Positions 43,704 through 50,863 of a stretch of 64,000 nucleotides of DNA are shown one piece after another. The stretch is from NCBI RefSeq assembly GCF_012034335.1, contig NZ_JAATHJ010000001.1, positions 62,001 to 126,000 of the forward strand, read 5' to 3'. The notes under the pieces were generated by a model, which worked only from the letters and a program-made list of their open reading frames with translations, did no database searches and was not told the origin of the DNA. The position numbers and the translations under genes were made by a program. The DNA comes from Alkalicoccus luteus. GTDB taxonomy: Bacteria > Bacillota > Bacilli > Bacillales > Salisediminibacteriaceae. Each line of letters opens with the position of its first letter. Position 1 is the first letter of the stretch.

Positions 43704-43744
43704 TTGATGTATTTACTCCATTTTTAATATAAAATGGAGTAAAT
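43704..43744 (+). promoter_or_regulatory. Promoter overlapped by a 34-bp perfect inverted repeat
   Basis: Two 14-bp arms (ATTTACTCCATTTT and AAAATGGAGTAAAT) at 43711-43744 flank a 6-bp centre, TAATAT. TTGATG (43704-43709) and TATAAA (43728-43733) form an 18-bp-spaced promoter that the repeat covers. There is no T tract, so an operator is more likely than a terminator. It lies 40 bp before the aminotransferase start. The binding protein is not encoded next to it. Confidence 0.8.
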
Positions 43745-43783
43745 AATTCATTTTGAATAAAAACATGGAGGAATGGCTCACGA

Positions 43784-45148
43784 ATGGAAAACGTAACGGA
43801 AACCGCAGCGGAAGTCAGTACAGCGAAATCACAGGCGCTTTTTGAAGAAGCGATGGACGTGATGCCAGGGGGCGTAACGGCAAATATTAAATATTTTAAG
43901 CCGCACCCGATTGTCATGGAGGAAGGGCACGGAAGCAGGCTGTATGACGTGGACGGCAATGAATACATTGACTACCTGCTCTGCTACGGGGCACTCATGA
44001 CCGGTCACGGCCATCCGGCTGTCTATACGGCAGTAACCGAGCAGATGTATTCCAAAGGCACGACGATCTTTGGCGCGCCGCACCGGCTGGAGATCACGAT
44101 GGCGCAGAAGCTGCGCGATCTTTACCGCGGCATTGACCAGGTCCGCTTCTGCAACTCTGGGATGGAGGCGACGCTTCTAGCGGTGAGGCTCGCTGCTGCT
44201 TACACCGGACGGCACAAGATCGCGAAATTTGAAGGACACTACCACGGCGGCTACGATCAAGTGCTGATGAGTGTGAACCCGGATGAAACAGAAGAAGGAA
44301 CAGCGGAGAATCCTGCGTGTGTTCCGGATTCGAGCGGAGTGTCGAGCGAATGCGTAGCTAACACGGTCGTCCTTCCATTTAACGACATCACCGCATGTGA
44401 AACGATTTTGCGAAAGCAGGCGGACGACGTTTCCTGTGTGATTATGGAGCCGATTCAGTCCGGTTTCATTCCGGCTTCACCTGATTTCATGAAGCAGCTG
44501 CGTGCGCTCACAGAGGAGCTTGGCATCGTGCTCATTTACGACGAGGTCAAAACTGGCTTTCGGGTCTCCCTCGGCGGAGCGCAGGAAATCTACGGCATTA
44601 AGCCGGATTTGACGACGCTTGGAAAAGTGCTCGGCGGCGGTTTCCCGGTCGGCGCACTCGGCGGAAAACGCGAGATCATGGAGCTCTGTTCACCGGCATC
44701 CGGGCGTGACATTCTCACAGCAGGCACATCGGGATCAGAAAAAGCATTCTTCCACAGCGGCACATACAACGGACACCCGACAACACTTGCTGCGGGGCTC
44801 GCGACGATTCAGCTGCTGGAAAAGCGTGGCGGCATTGCAGATGTTTTTCGGAAAACCGAGCAGCTAAAGCGCGGTTTGACAGAGCTGTATCAAGAATTTA
44901 ACGTGCCAATGCAGGCGATGGGGGTAGGCAGTATTTTTAACATTGTATTGACGGATGAGCCGATCCGCAACTTGCGCGACATGCGTAAAGCCGACACCGA
45001 TCTGCGCCGCCGTATTGATGAAGCGCTGCTGACGCTCGGCATCTACTCCAAGCCGATGAACCGCTACTCGATGTCGACAGCACATGACGAAGCAGATATT
45101 GAAAAGACGATCGACGCCCATCGCAAGGCGCTGGAACGCGTCCTGTAG
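43784..45148 (+). CDS. Class III aminotransferase, glutamate-1-semialdehyde aminotransferase-like
   Basis: A 454-residue PLP enzyme of the HemL-like group: DVMPGGVTANIKYFKPHPIVMEEGHGSRLYDVDGNEYIDYL at the N-terminus, VRFCNSGMEATLLAVRLA, LIYDEVKTGFRVSLGGAQE with the PLP-ring Asp, and the Lys in TTLGKVLGGGFPVGALGG. It is longer than HemL and has no hem neighbours, so it probably acts on another amino acid rather than in heme synthesis. It is a single-gene unit between an operator-like palindrome and a terminator. The substrate is unknown. Confidence 0.85.
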   Translation: MENVTETAAEVSTAKSQALFEEAMDVMPGGVTANIKYFKPHPIVMEEGHGSRLYDVDGNEYIDYLLCYGALMTGHGHPAVYTAVTEQMYSKGTTIFGAPHRLEITMAQKLRDLYRGIDQVRFCNSGMEATLLAVRLAAAYTGRHKIAKFEGHYHGGYDQVLMSVNPDETEEGTAENPACVPDSSGVSSECVANTVVLPFNDITACETILRKQADDVSCVIMEPIQSGFIPASPDFMKQLRALTEELGIVLIYDEVKTGFRVSLGGAQEIYGIKPDLTTLGKVLGGGFPVGALGGKREIMELCSPASGRDILTAGTSGSEKAFFHSGTYNGHPTTLAAGLATIQLLEKRGGIADVFRKTEQLKRGLTELYQEFNVPMQAMGVGSIFNIVLTDEPIRNLRDMRKADTDLRRRIDEALLTLGIYSKPMNRYSMSTAHDEADIEKTIDAHRKALERVL

Positions 45149-45158
45149 GCGTAAAGGG

Positions 45159-45190
45159 AAGCTTCCGGCTGAGTGTCGGGAGCTTTTTTA
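45159..45190 (+). terminator. Terminator of the aminotransferase gene
   Basis: AAGCTTCCGGC / GTCGGGAGCTT (11 bp with two G-U pairs) followed by TTTTT. Confidence 0.85.
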
Positions 45191-45206
45191 CGGGACTCGT
45201 CAGGTG

Positions 45207-45382
45207 TGATAACTTGGGAGGTCATCATGAAAAGTTTGATGCAGCAAATGATCAGATTTTCGCTATCGAGAACGCCACGTGATAACACGTATAAGCTTCT
45301 TCCTGACAATGATAAGTTCTAGCAGTTTGATGAAAACTTCTGCCCTGCAAATGAAACGTTATCGAAGCAGAATCATAACGTT
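45207..45382 (+). repeat. Non-coding array A: 9-nt motif repeated every 21 nt
   Basis: Copies close to TGATAACTT or TGAAAACTT begin at 45207, 45228, 45249, (45270, degenerate GAACGCCAC), 45280, 45290, 45310, 45331, 45352 and 45373. Except for one pair of 10-nt steps in the middle, spacing is 20-21 nt. The 12-nt spacers are not conserved. All three frames contain stops or shifts. The array sits between the terminator at 45159 and another at 45466, and a matching array follows the next gene. No known repeat family was recognised. Confidence 0.8.
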
Positions 45383-45465
45383 AGAGCAAAAATCGAACAG
45401 ACAAATAAAACCTCAGGCAGCCATCCGTTCGTTCTTAAAGCCGTAAGCTGTCAGTAACGATTCAA

Positions 45466-45490
45466 CCGCCACCCCCGGTGGTTTTTTTCG
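45466..45490 (+). terminator. Terminator upstream of icd
   Basis: AACCGCC / GGTGGTT (one G-U pair) followed by a run of seven T, about 75 bp before the icd start. No gene precedes it, so it would end a transcript crossing array A. Confidence 0.8.
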
Positions 45491-45564
45491 TGAAATCAAT
45501 GATTAGCGTCTCCTGTTAAAGGGGTATGGGAAAAAGAGTCAATTATACAGGAGGAGGCGGAACA

Positions 45565-47019
45565 ATGGGCAGAACACCAGTCACAGTTGCGCGCGGAGAC
45601 GGGATCGGGCCGGAAATTATGGATGCTGTCCTGCGCATATTGGAAGCGGCAGATGCACCAATTGAACCAGAATACATCGATATCGGGAAAGAAGCTTACT
45701 TAAACGGGTGGACGACGGGTATCACAGATGATGCCTGGAAGTCGCTCAACCGCACGAAGCTATTTTTAAAAGCACCGATTACAACACCGCAGGGCGGCGG
45801 CTATAAAAGCCTGAACGTGACGATCCGCACGACGCTCGGACTGTATGCAAACGTGCGGCCGACGATGTCGCTTGCTCCGTTTGTGAAAACGAAGCATCCG
45901 GAGATGGATCTCGTCGTGATCCGTGAGAACGAAGAGGATTTGTACACGGGCATCGAGTACCAGCAGACGCCGGAAGTCGTGCAGAGTATGAAGCTGATCA
46001 CGCGTCCCGGCACGGAGCGGATCATCCGCTACGCATTTGAGTACGCGAAAAAGCACGGTCGGAAAAAGGTGACGTGCATTACGAAGGATAACATTATGAA
46101 GCGCTCGGACGGGCTGTTTCACGAGGTGTTTGAAGAGGTGGCGAAGGAATATCCGGAGCTGGAAACGGACCACTGGATTGTGGACATCGGTCTTGCGAAA
46201 ATTGCCGATACGCCGGAGGATTTCGACGTAGTCGTTATGCCGAACCTGTACGGTGATATCGGATCCGACATCGCAGCCCAAATTTCGGGCAGCGTCGGGC
46301 TTGCCGGCTCCGCCAACGTCGGCGATGAGTATGCGATGTTTGAAGCGATTCACGGCAGTGCACCGGACATCGCCGGAAAAGGCATCGCCAACCCGTCCGG
46401 CCTGCTGAATGGCGCGGTGCAGCTGCTTCTGCATATCGGAGAAGCGGAGGCAGCGGAGAACATTCAAAACGCTTGGCTGAAAACATTGGAAGACGGCGTG
46501 CATACCGGCGATATCGCGAAAGGCGGTAAATCCGTCGGCTCCAAGGAGTTTGCCGATGCCGTGATTGAGCGTCTCGGCAGCCGTCCTGAAAAGCTGGAAG
46601 CTGTTTCATTTGAAGCGACTTCCGGGAGCATGCCGGAGCCGCTGCCAAAGAAGGCGTCCGAGCGGGCGGAAAAGTCTCCGAAACGGGAGCTCGACGGCGT
46701 CGACGTGTACGTGTATAACCAAGATCTGTCGGCTGATCAGCTGGCGATGCTCATCTCGCGCGCAGCTGAGCCGGACTATGAGCTTTCCGTCATCACCAAC
46801 CGCGGCGTCAACGCTTACCCGACGGAGCGGGACGATCTGTTTACGACCGATCACTGGCGCTGCCGCCTGCTTCCGGCTGCCGGCGTGAAGACGGATCAGG
46901 AAGGCATTTTGAAGCTGCTTGCGAGACTGACCGGCGCAGACGTCGACTGGATTCAGGTCCAGAACCTCTACAGCTTTGATCAAAAGGAAGGCTATTCCGA
47001 AGCAAAACGGGATCGCTGA
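45565..47019 (+). CDS. icd: Isocitrate dehydrogenase, long Thermus-like form
   Basis: A 484-residue beta-decarboxylating dehydrogenase that turns isocitrate into 2-oxoglutarate. The catalytic core (to about residue 335) has VARGDGIGPEIMDAVLRIL, the substrate segment LNVTIRTTLGLYANVRP, IRENEEDLYTGIEYQ, the Lys in TKDNIMKRSDGLF, and MPNLYGDIGSDIAAQISGSVGLAGSANVG. A C-terminal extension of about 140 residues (DGVDVYVYNQDLSADQLAMLI...) is absent from the about 423-residue Icd of Bacillus subtilis and resembles the extra domain of Thermus-type IDH. The start ATG has GAGGAGG 8 nt upstream. The gene is flanked by two 21-nt-period arrays. Cofactor choice was not judged. Confidence 0.88.
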   Translation: MGRTPVTVARGDGIGPEIMDAVLRILEAADAPIEPEYIDIGKEAYLNGWTTGITDDAWKSLNRTKLFLKAPITTPQGGGYKSLNVTIRTTLGLYANVRPTMSLAPFVKTKHPEMDLVVIRENEEDLYTGIEYQQTPEVVQSMKLITRPGTERIIRYAFEYAKKHGRKKVTCITKDNIMKRSDGLFHEVFEEVAKEYPELETDHWIVDIGLAKIADTPEDFDVVVMPNLYGDIGSDIAAQISGSVGLAGSANVGDEYAMFEAIHGSAPDIAGKGIANPSGLLNGAVQLLLHIGEAEAAENIQNAWLKTLEDGVHTGDIAKGGKSVGSKEFADAVIERLGSRPEKLEAVSFEATSGSMPEPLPKKASERAEKSPKRELDGVDVYVYNQDLSADQLAMLISRAAEPDYELSVITNRGVNAYPTERDDLFTTDHWRCRLLPAAGVKTDQEGILKLLARLTGADVDWIQVQNLYSFDQKEGYSEAKRDR

Positions 47020-47025
47020 TCGCAG

Positions 47026-47055
47026 AACCGCTCCTTTTACGGGGAGCGGTTTTTC
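47026..47055 (+). terminator. Terminator of icd
   Basis: AACCGCTCC / GGAGCGGTT (9 bp, 8-nt loop) followed by TTTTT. Confidence 0.92.
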
Positions 47056-47077
47056 TGTTTGGGGGAGTGCGAAATAG

Positions 47078-47140
47078 TTGAACGTTTCAGGAGTAAGGTT
47101 AACGCTTTACCCTGGAAAGTTGAACATTTTCCTAATGGAG
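47078..47140 (+). repeat. Three-unit block of the 21-nt-period repeat
   Basis: TTGAACGTT (47078), TTAACGCTT (47099) and TTGAACATT (47120) follow each other at exactly 21 nt. The motif resembles that of the main arrays (TGAAACGTT at 45352). It is separated by about 140 nt from the main array B. Confidence 0.65.
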
Positions 47141-47280
47141 CAATTTCATCATCCACCTTCGCAGGCTGCGCCTGCCTCTGATTACACCATTCATAGAACA
47201 CACCCAGCGACGTTTTTTTCACTGGTTATGCTTTTTCCGCCGGTCAGCTTGAACGACCAAGCTGCTGCGTGTTCTTCGTG

Positions 47281-47460
47281 TGATAACTTTCGCCATGAAA
47301 TGATAACTTCACCCATCAGCTTGAAAACTTTTTCGTTATTAAGAACGAAACTTGATAACCGTAATAAGTTTGAGGCTGAGAATGAAATGTTTTGCGATAA
47401 GAATGATAACTTGCGGCCGGCAAATGAAAACATTCCGCACCAGTATAATAACTTTCACTG
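47281..47460 (+). repeat. Non-coding array B: 9-nt motif repeated every 21 nt
   Basis: Copies begin at 47281, 47301, 47322, (47343, degenerate GAACGAAAC), 47353, 47362, 47383, 47404, 47425 and 47446. Offsets from the first copy (0, 20, 41, 62, 72, 81, 102, 123, 144, 165) follow array A (0, 21, 42, 63, 73, 83, 103, 124, 145, 166) almost step for step, including the degenerate GAACG unit and the short steps. Spacers differ between arrays. A 130-codon open frame covers the area but has no ribosome-binding site and is judged a by-product. Confidence 0.82.
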
Positions 47461-47578
47461 GAAGGTATAGCATCAGCAAGCATGTTCACAAAAAGCCCTA
47501 TGTTAGAAATCAGCGAATGCGGGAATAAAGGAAATACTGATGCCGCTAAGAAAAAATGGAAAACAGGGAGGGATAACC

Positions 47579-47791
47579 ATGATACCTGAAGAAGAGTATG
47601 AGAACGAGCTGGTTGAGCTTGTTTCCAAGGCGCAGGAGCGCTATAAAGAATTGACGGAGCAGATCGAAGAGGAGAAGCGGAAGCTGGAATATGAGGTTCC
47701 GGGTGAGCCGGAGGACCGTGTTGCCGTTGAGCAGACGATCGAGCGTCTCGAGGAAGAGCGCCGCCGTATTTCAGAGGGAGGACCGCTTTAA
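47579..47791 (+). CDS. Small acidic coiled-coil protein
   Basis: A 70-residue protein, MIPEEEYENELVELVSKAQERY onward, with a very high Glu/Lys/Arg content and heptad leucines and isoleucines (LTEQIEEEKRKLEYEV, TIERLEEERRRI). It should form a coiled coil in the cytoplasm; no membrane segment. CAGGGAGGG lies 6-7 nt before the ATG, so the longer frame from 47540 is unlikely. It precedes a lipoprotein gene by 29 bp, perhaps as an operon. No family was recognised. Confidence 0.72.
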   Translation: MIPEEEYENELVELVSKAQERYKELTEQIEEEKRKLEYEVPGEPEDRVAVEQTIERLEEERRRISEGGPL

Positions 47792-47820
47792 CAGACTGCT
47801 TCGCAAGCGGGGAGGCTGTC

Positions 47821-48366
47821 ATGCAACGTCTACGTACGGCTGCCGTGATCACGGCAGCTGCTTTTTTAGGTGGATGTGGAAGCGATGAACCGATGGAAGT
47901 CTGGGAGCCGGACGAATCAGAGACGGAGACCGTGCTGACGATCATGTCGGATACGTGGATTGGTGTGTCATTTGAGTCAGAGCCCAGGCGTATGGTGATG
48001 GCGGAGATGGAGCACTATACATATGGTGAATTGGAGGAAGAAACGAGCGGAGGCGTAGGAGTGGAGCTGGAAGGAGAAGAAGGCTTTGCATTTGGATCGG
48101 TGCGCGATGAGGAGGATGCGCTCTTATTTGATGTCGGTATCCACTCAGGTGGAACCACTGGATCGGCGCGCCCGAGAGTTGAAAAAGATGCTTTACATGA
48201 AGACAGTTTCGGCCTCATTTCGATGAGAGAAGAAAATTTTCATGAGGCTTCGCTTGAAGACGGCTCCCATGCAGTCGAATCCAACCTGCTCACAGGTGTC
48301 GCTGACAACCCGGATATGCTGGATGACTATCCGGCGGCTTTTTTACTGAAGCTCTCTTATGAATAA
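47821..48366 (+). CDS. Lipoprotein of unknown function
   Basis: A 181-residue exported protein. MQRLRTAAVITAAAFLGGC is a lipoprotein signal with the lipobox LGGC. The mature part is strongly acidic (EPMEVWEPDESETETVLTIMSDTW...) and probably a beta-rich domain. No known motif was seen. AAGCGGGGAGG is upstream. It ends 42 bp before the sensor kinase and could be co-transcribed with it, but a functional tie to citrate sensing is not shown. Confidence 0.8.
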   Translation: MQRLRTAAVITAAAFLGGCGSDEPMEVWEPDESETETVLTIMSDTWIGVSFESEPRRMVMAEMEHYTYGELEEETSGGVGVELEGEEGFAFGSVRDEEDALLFDVGIHSGGTTGSARPRVEKDALHEDSFGLISMREENFHEASLEDGSHAVESNLLTGVADNPDMLDDYPAAFLLKLSYE

Positions 48367-48408
48367 GATGCTGATGCGGTATACTGGCATCAGAAGGGGG
48401 AGCGGGCC

Positions 48409-50061
48409 GTGGGAAACCTGACGAGGCATGACATGAAAAAGTATATCAGCCGGCCGCCGCAGCGGATCAGTCTGCTTGCAAAGCTGACGATTATGACGGC
48501 GGTGCTCATCACAGGCACGCTGCTTGTGCTCGGGCTTTTTTTTTACCAGCTGCTCGCTGATTCGCTTGAGGAGCAGATGGGAGAACGCGCGCTGAGCATG
48601 TCCCGCACGGTCGCGGAAATTCCCGAGCTGCAGGAGGAGATGGGAAGCGATAGTCCATCGGCAGAAGCGGTGCAGGCGCTTATTGCGCCTCTCCACGAAG
48701 CGTCGGAGGCGGAGTTTATCGTCGTCGGTGACACGGAGGAAATCCGCTATTCTCATCCAAATCCGGACCGGATCGGCGAGCGCATGGTCGGGGAAGACAA
48801 CGAGCGGGCGCTTGTACTTGGGGAGTCGTACATATCACAGGCGGAAGGATCGCTCGGCCCCTCGATCCGCGGCAAGACGCCGCTTATATCAGACGGGGAG
48901 ATCGTCGGTGTCGTATCGGTCGGGTTTCTCATGGAAGACGTGCGCTCCGTCGTCGGGCCGTACCGGAACGAGCTGCTGCTGTCGCTGGCGCTGATCACCT
49001 CGTTCGGTGCAGGGGGCGCGTGGCTTTTATCGCGCTATATTAAGCGTCGCCTGTTTCAGCTGGAGCCGGAGGAAATTTCCTACCTGCTGCTGCAGAAGGA
49101 AACGATGCTCCAGTCGGCGTACGAAGGCATTATCGCCGTCAACCGAGAAGGGAAAATCACGCTCATGAACCGGGCTGCCCAGAAGCTCGTGGAAGGCGCG
49201 GAGGAAGCTTCCGCCTGGATTGGACGTCCGATTCAGGACGTGCTGCCGCTCTCCAGGCTTCCGGAAGTGCTCGAGACGGGGGTTGCTCAATATGATGAAG
49301 AAATGGCGTTCGGGGCGAACGTCGTCCTCGTCAACCGGGTGCCGATGTATGACGGGGATAAGCTGATCGGCGCGGTATCCACGTTTCGAAACAAAACGGA
49401 AATTGAGAAGCTTTCCAATGAGCTCGCACGCGTGCGTGAATATGCTGAAGGGCTGCGTGCTCAGACGCATGAATTTTCCAACAAGCTGCACACGATTTCC
49501 GGACTCCTGCAGCTGGAAGAGATTGAAAAGGCAAAGCGGTACATTAAAGAAGAGAGCGTGAATCAGAAAAACTGGATCCGCCGCTTGATTCATAACGTGA
49601 AGGACCCGATGCTGAGCGCGATTTTGCTCGGGAAGCTGAACCTGGCGCATGAAAACGGGGTGAAGCTGGAAATTGATGAATCGAGTCATTTGGCAGAGGA
49701 GCTTCCGGAAAATGTCCGGCAGGCGCTCATCACTGCGGTCGGCAACATCATCGATAACGCGATTGAAGCGATGCAGGAGCTGCCGCGCGGCGAGAGGCTG
49801 ATTGAGGTTTATTTCAGCGATGCCGGAGCGGATGTGCTCATAGAAGTGGAAGACGTGGGGCCGGGTATTCCTGAAACGATGGAGCACTCGCTGTTTGAGC
49901 AAGGTGTATCCAGCAAAGCCGGGGAAGGACGCGGCTTCGGCCTGGCGTTATCGAAGGCGCAGGTGGAGGCGTGCGGGGGTACCATTTTTGCCGAGAAAAC
50001 CGACGAAGGCACGTGCTTTGTCGTGACGATTCCGAAGCAGAGGAGGAAGCTGCATGGCTGA
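48409..50061 (+). CDS. citS: Citrate/dicarboxylate sensor histidine kinase (CitA/DcuS family)
   Basis: A 550-residue membrane kinase with transmembrane helix 1 (about 28-50), an extracytoplasmic sCache/PDC sensor (about 52-185, with the SHPNPDRIGERMVGEDNERAL segment typical of CitA/DcuS), helix 2 (about 190-210), a PAS domain (about 225-335), the phospho-acceptor His354 in LRAQTHEFSNKLHTISGLLQL, and an ATPase domain with NIIDNAIEAM, VEDVGPGIP and GRGFGLALSK. Start GTG 48409 follows AGGGGGAG; ATG 48433 is an alternative. It overlaps the regulator gene by 8 bp. Ahead of a citM-type transporter, citrate is the likely signal. Confidence 0.9.
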   Translation: MGNLTRHDMKKYISRPPQRISLLAKLTIMTAVLITGTLLVLGLFFYQLLADSLEEQMGERALSMSRTVAEIPELQEEMGSDSPSAEAVQALIAPLHEASEAEFIVVGDTEEIRYSHPNPDRIGERMVGEDNERALVLGESYISQAEGSLGPSIRGKTPLISDGEIVGVVSVGFLMEDVRSVVGPYRNELLLSLALITSFGAGGAWLLSRYIKRRLFQLEPEEISYLLLQKETMLQSAYEGIIAVNREGKITLMNRAAQKLVEGAEEASAWIGRPIQDVLPLSRLPEVLETGVAQYDEEMAFGANVVLVNRVPMYDGDKLIGAVSTFRNKTEIEKLSNELARVREYAEGLRAQTHEFSNKLHTISGLLQLEEIEKAKRYIKEESVNQKNWIRRLIHNVKDPMLSAILLGKLNLAHENGVKLEIDESSHLAEELPENVRQALITAVGNIIDNAIEAMQELPRGERLIEVYFSDAGADVLIEVEDVGPGIPETMEHSLFEQGVSSKAGEGRGFGLALSKAQVEACGGTIFAEKTDEGTCFVVTIPKQRRKLHG

Positions 50062-50731
50062 ACCACTGAAGGTCATGATCGTAGAAGATGATTTCCGGGT
50101 AGCGGAAATCACGCAGACATACGTGGATAAGCTGGACGGCTTTTATACGGCCGCACAGGCAAAGACAGCGGCTGAAGCCGAGCAGGCGGCTGACGAGGTT
50201 AAGCCGGATATCATTCTGCTTGATATGTTTATTCCGGACACGCGCGGGCTGCAGCTGTTTTATTCGCTGCAGCAGAAGCTGCCGGACGCAGCACTGCTCG
50301 TCGTGACCGCCGCGAAGGAGCAGGACATTGTCAGGCGTGCGCTTCTTGGGGGAGCAATCGACTACATGATCAAACCAGTCGAATTCAACCGGCTTGAGAG
50401 CGGCTTGAAGCGTGCGGCGCACTGGCTGCATGTGCTGAACGCTTCGGATGAGATGCCGCAGCAGGACATTGACCAGCTGCTTCACCTCGCCGATCAAGCC
50501 GGTGCGAAGGACGAGCTGCCGAAAGGGATTGACCGGATCACGCTGGAGCAGATTTTTGAGCTGCTCGCGAGCGATCGCGGCGTTACAGCGGTCGAAGCAG
50601 GGGAAGCCATCGGTGCGAGCCGTTCGACAGCACGCCGTTATTTAGAGTATCTCGTCACCGAAGGAAATGCGGAGGCGATCTTAAAATACGGGGATGTCGG
50701 CCGTCCGGAGCGGCGCTACATCCGCTCGTGA
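50054..50731 (+). CDS. citT: Response regulator, CitT/DcuR family
   Basis: A 225-residue regulator with an N-terminal receiver domain (VMIVEDDFRVAEI with acidic pocket, phospho-acceptor Asp in DIILLDMFIPD, Lys in DYMIKPVEF) and a C-terminal helix-turn-helix (ITLEQIFELL...GVTAVEAGEAIGASRSTARRYLEYLVTEG). It should bind the palindrome at 50748-50777 and activate the transporter gene. Start overlaps the kinase end. All receiver residues are intact. Confidence 0.92.
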   Translation: MAEPLKVMIVEDDFRVAEITQTYVDKLDGFYTAAQAKTAAEAEQAADEVKPDIILLDMFIPDTRGLQLFYSLQQKLPDAALLVVTAAKEQDIVRRALLGGAIDYMIKPVEFNRLESGLKRAAHWLHVLNASDEMPQQDIDQLLHLADQAGAKDELPKGIDRITLEQIFELLASDRGVTAVEAGEAIGASRSTARRYLEYLVTEGNAEAILKYGDVGRPERRYIRS

Positions 50732-50747
50732 ACAAAATGAACAAAAT

Positions 50748-50777
50748 AACATAAACGACGAATATACGGTTTATGTT
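50748..50777 (+). promoter_or_regulatory. Candidate CitT operator upstream of citM
   Basis: AACATAAAC (50748-50756) and GTTTATGTT (50769-50777) are perfect 9-bp inverted arms around a 12-bp centre, so the half-sites are 21 bp apart on one DNA face. The position, upstream of the transporter promoter region, fits an activator. Confidence 0.75.
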
Positions 50778-50827
50778 CGTTATATTTTCTTTCAAAACCT
50801 CTCCTGATACGCTTAGTGCAATCAACT

Positions 50828-50841
50828 CGTAAGCGTTTTCA
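50828..50841 (+). promoter_or_regulatory. CcpA cre site upstream of citM
   Basis: CGTAAGCGTTTTCA matches the cre consensus except at its first base. It lies 22 bp before the citM start, in the likely leader, so it would repress the transporter when preferred sugars are present. Confidence 0.75.
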
Positions 50842-50863
50842 AAAAAACAGGAGGGGTTTTCCT

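Noticed and set aside
43612-43968. Minus-strand frame over the aminotransferase start
   Set aside because: It runs through the promoter palindrome and the conserved N-terminus of the aminotransferase and resembles no protein family.
45207-47460. The repeat arrays as CRISPR
   Set aside because: The repeated part is only 9 nt and imperfect, spacers are 12 nt, and there are no cas genes.
47078-47470. A 130-codon open frame across array B
   Set aside because: No ribosome-binding site. The equivalent region of array A is broken by stops and shifts, and one-base length differences between units change the frame. The open frame is probably a by-product of the 21-nt (7-codon) period.
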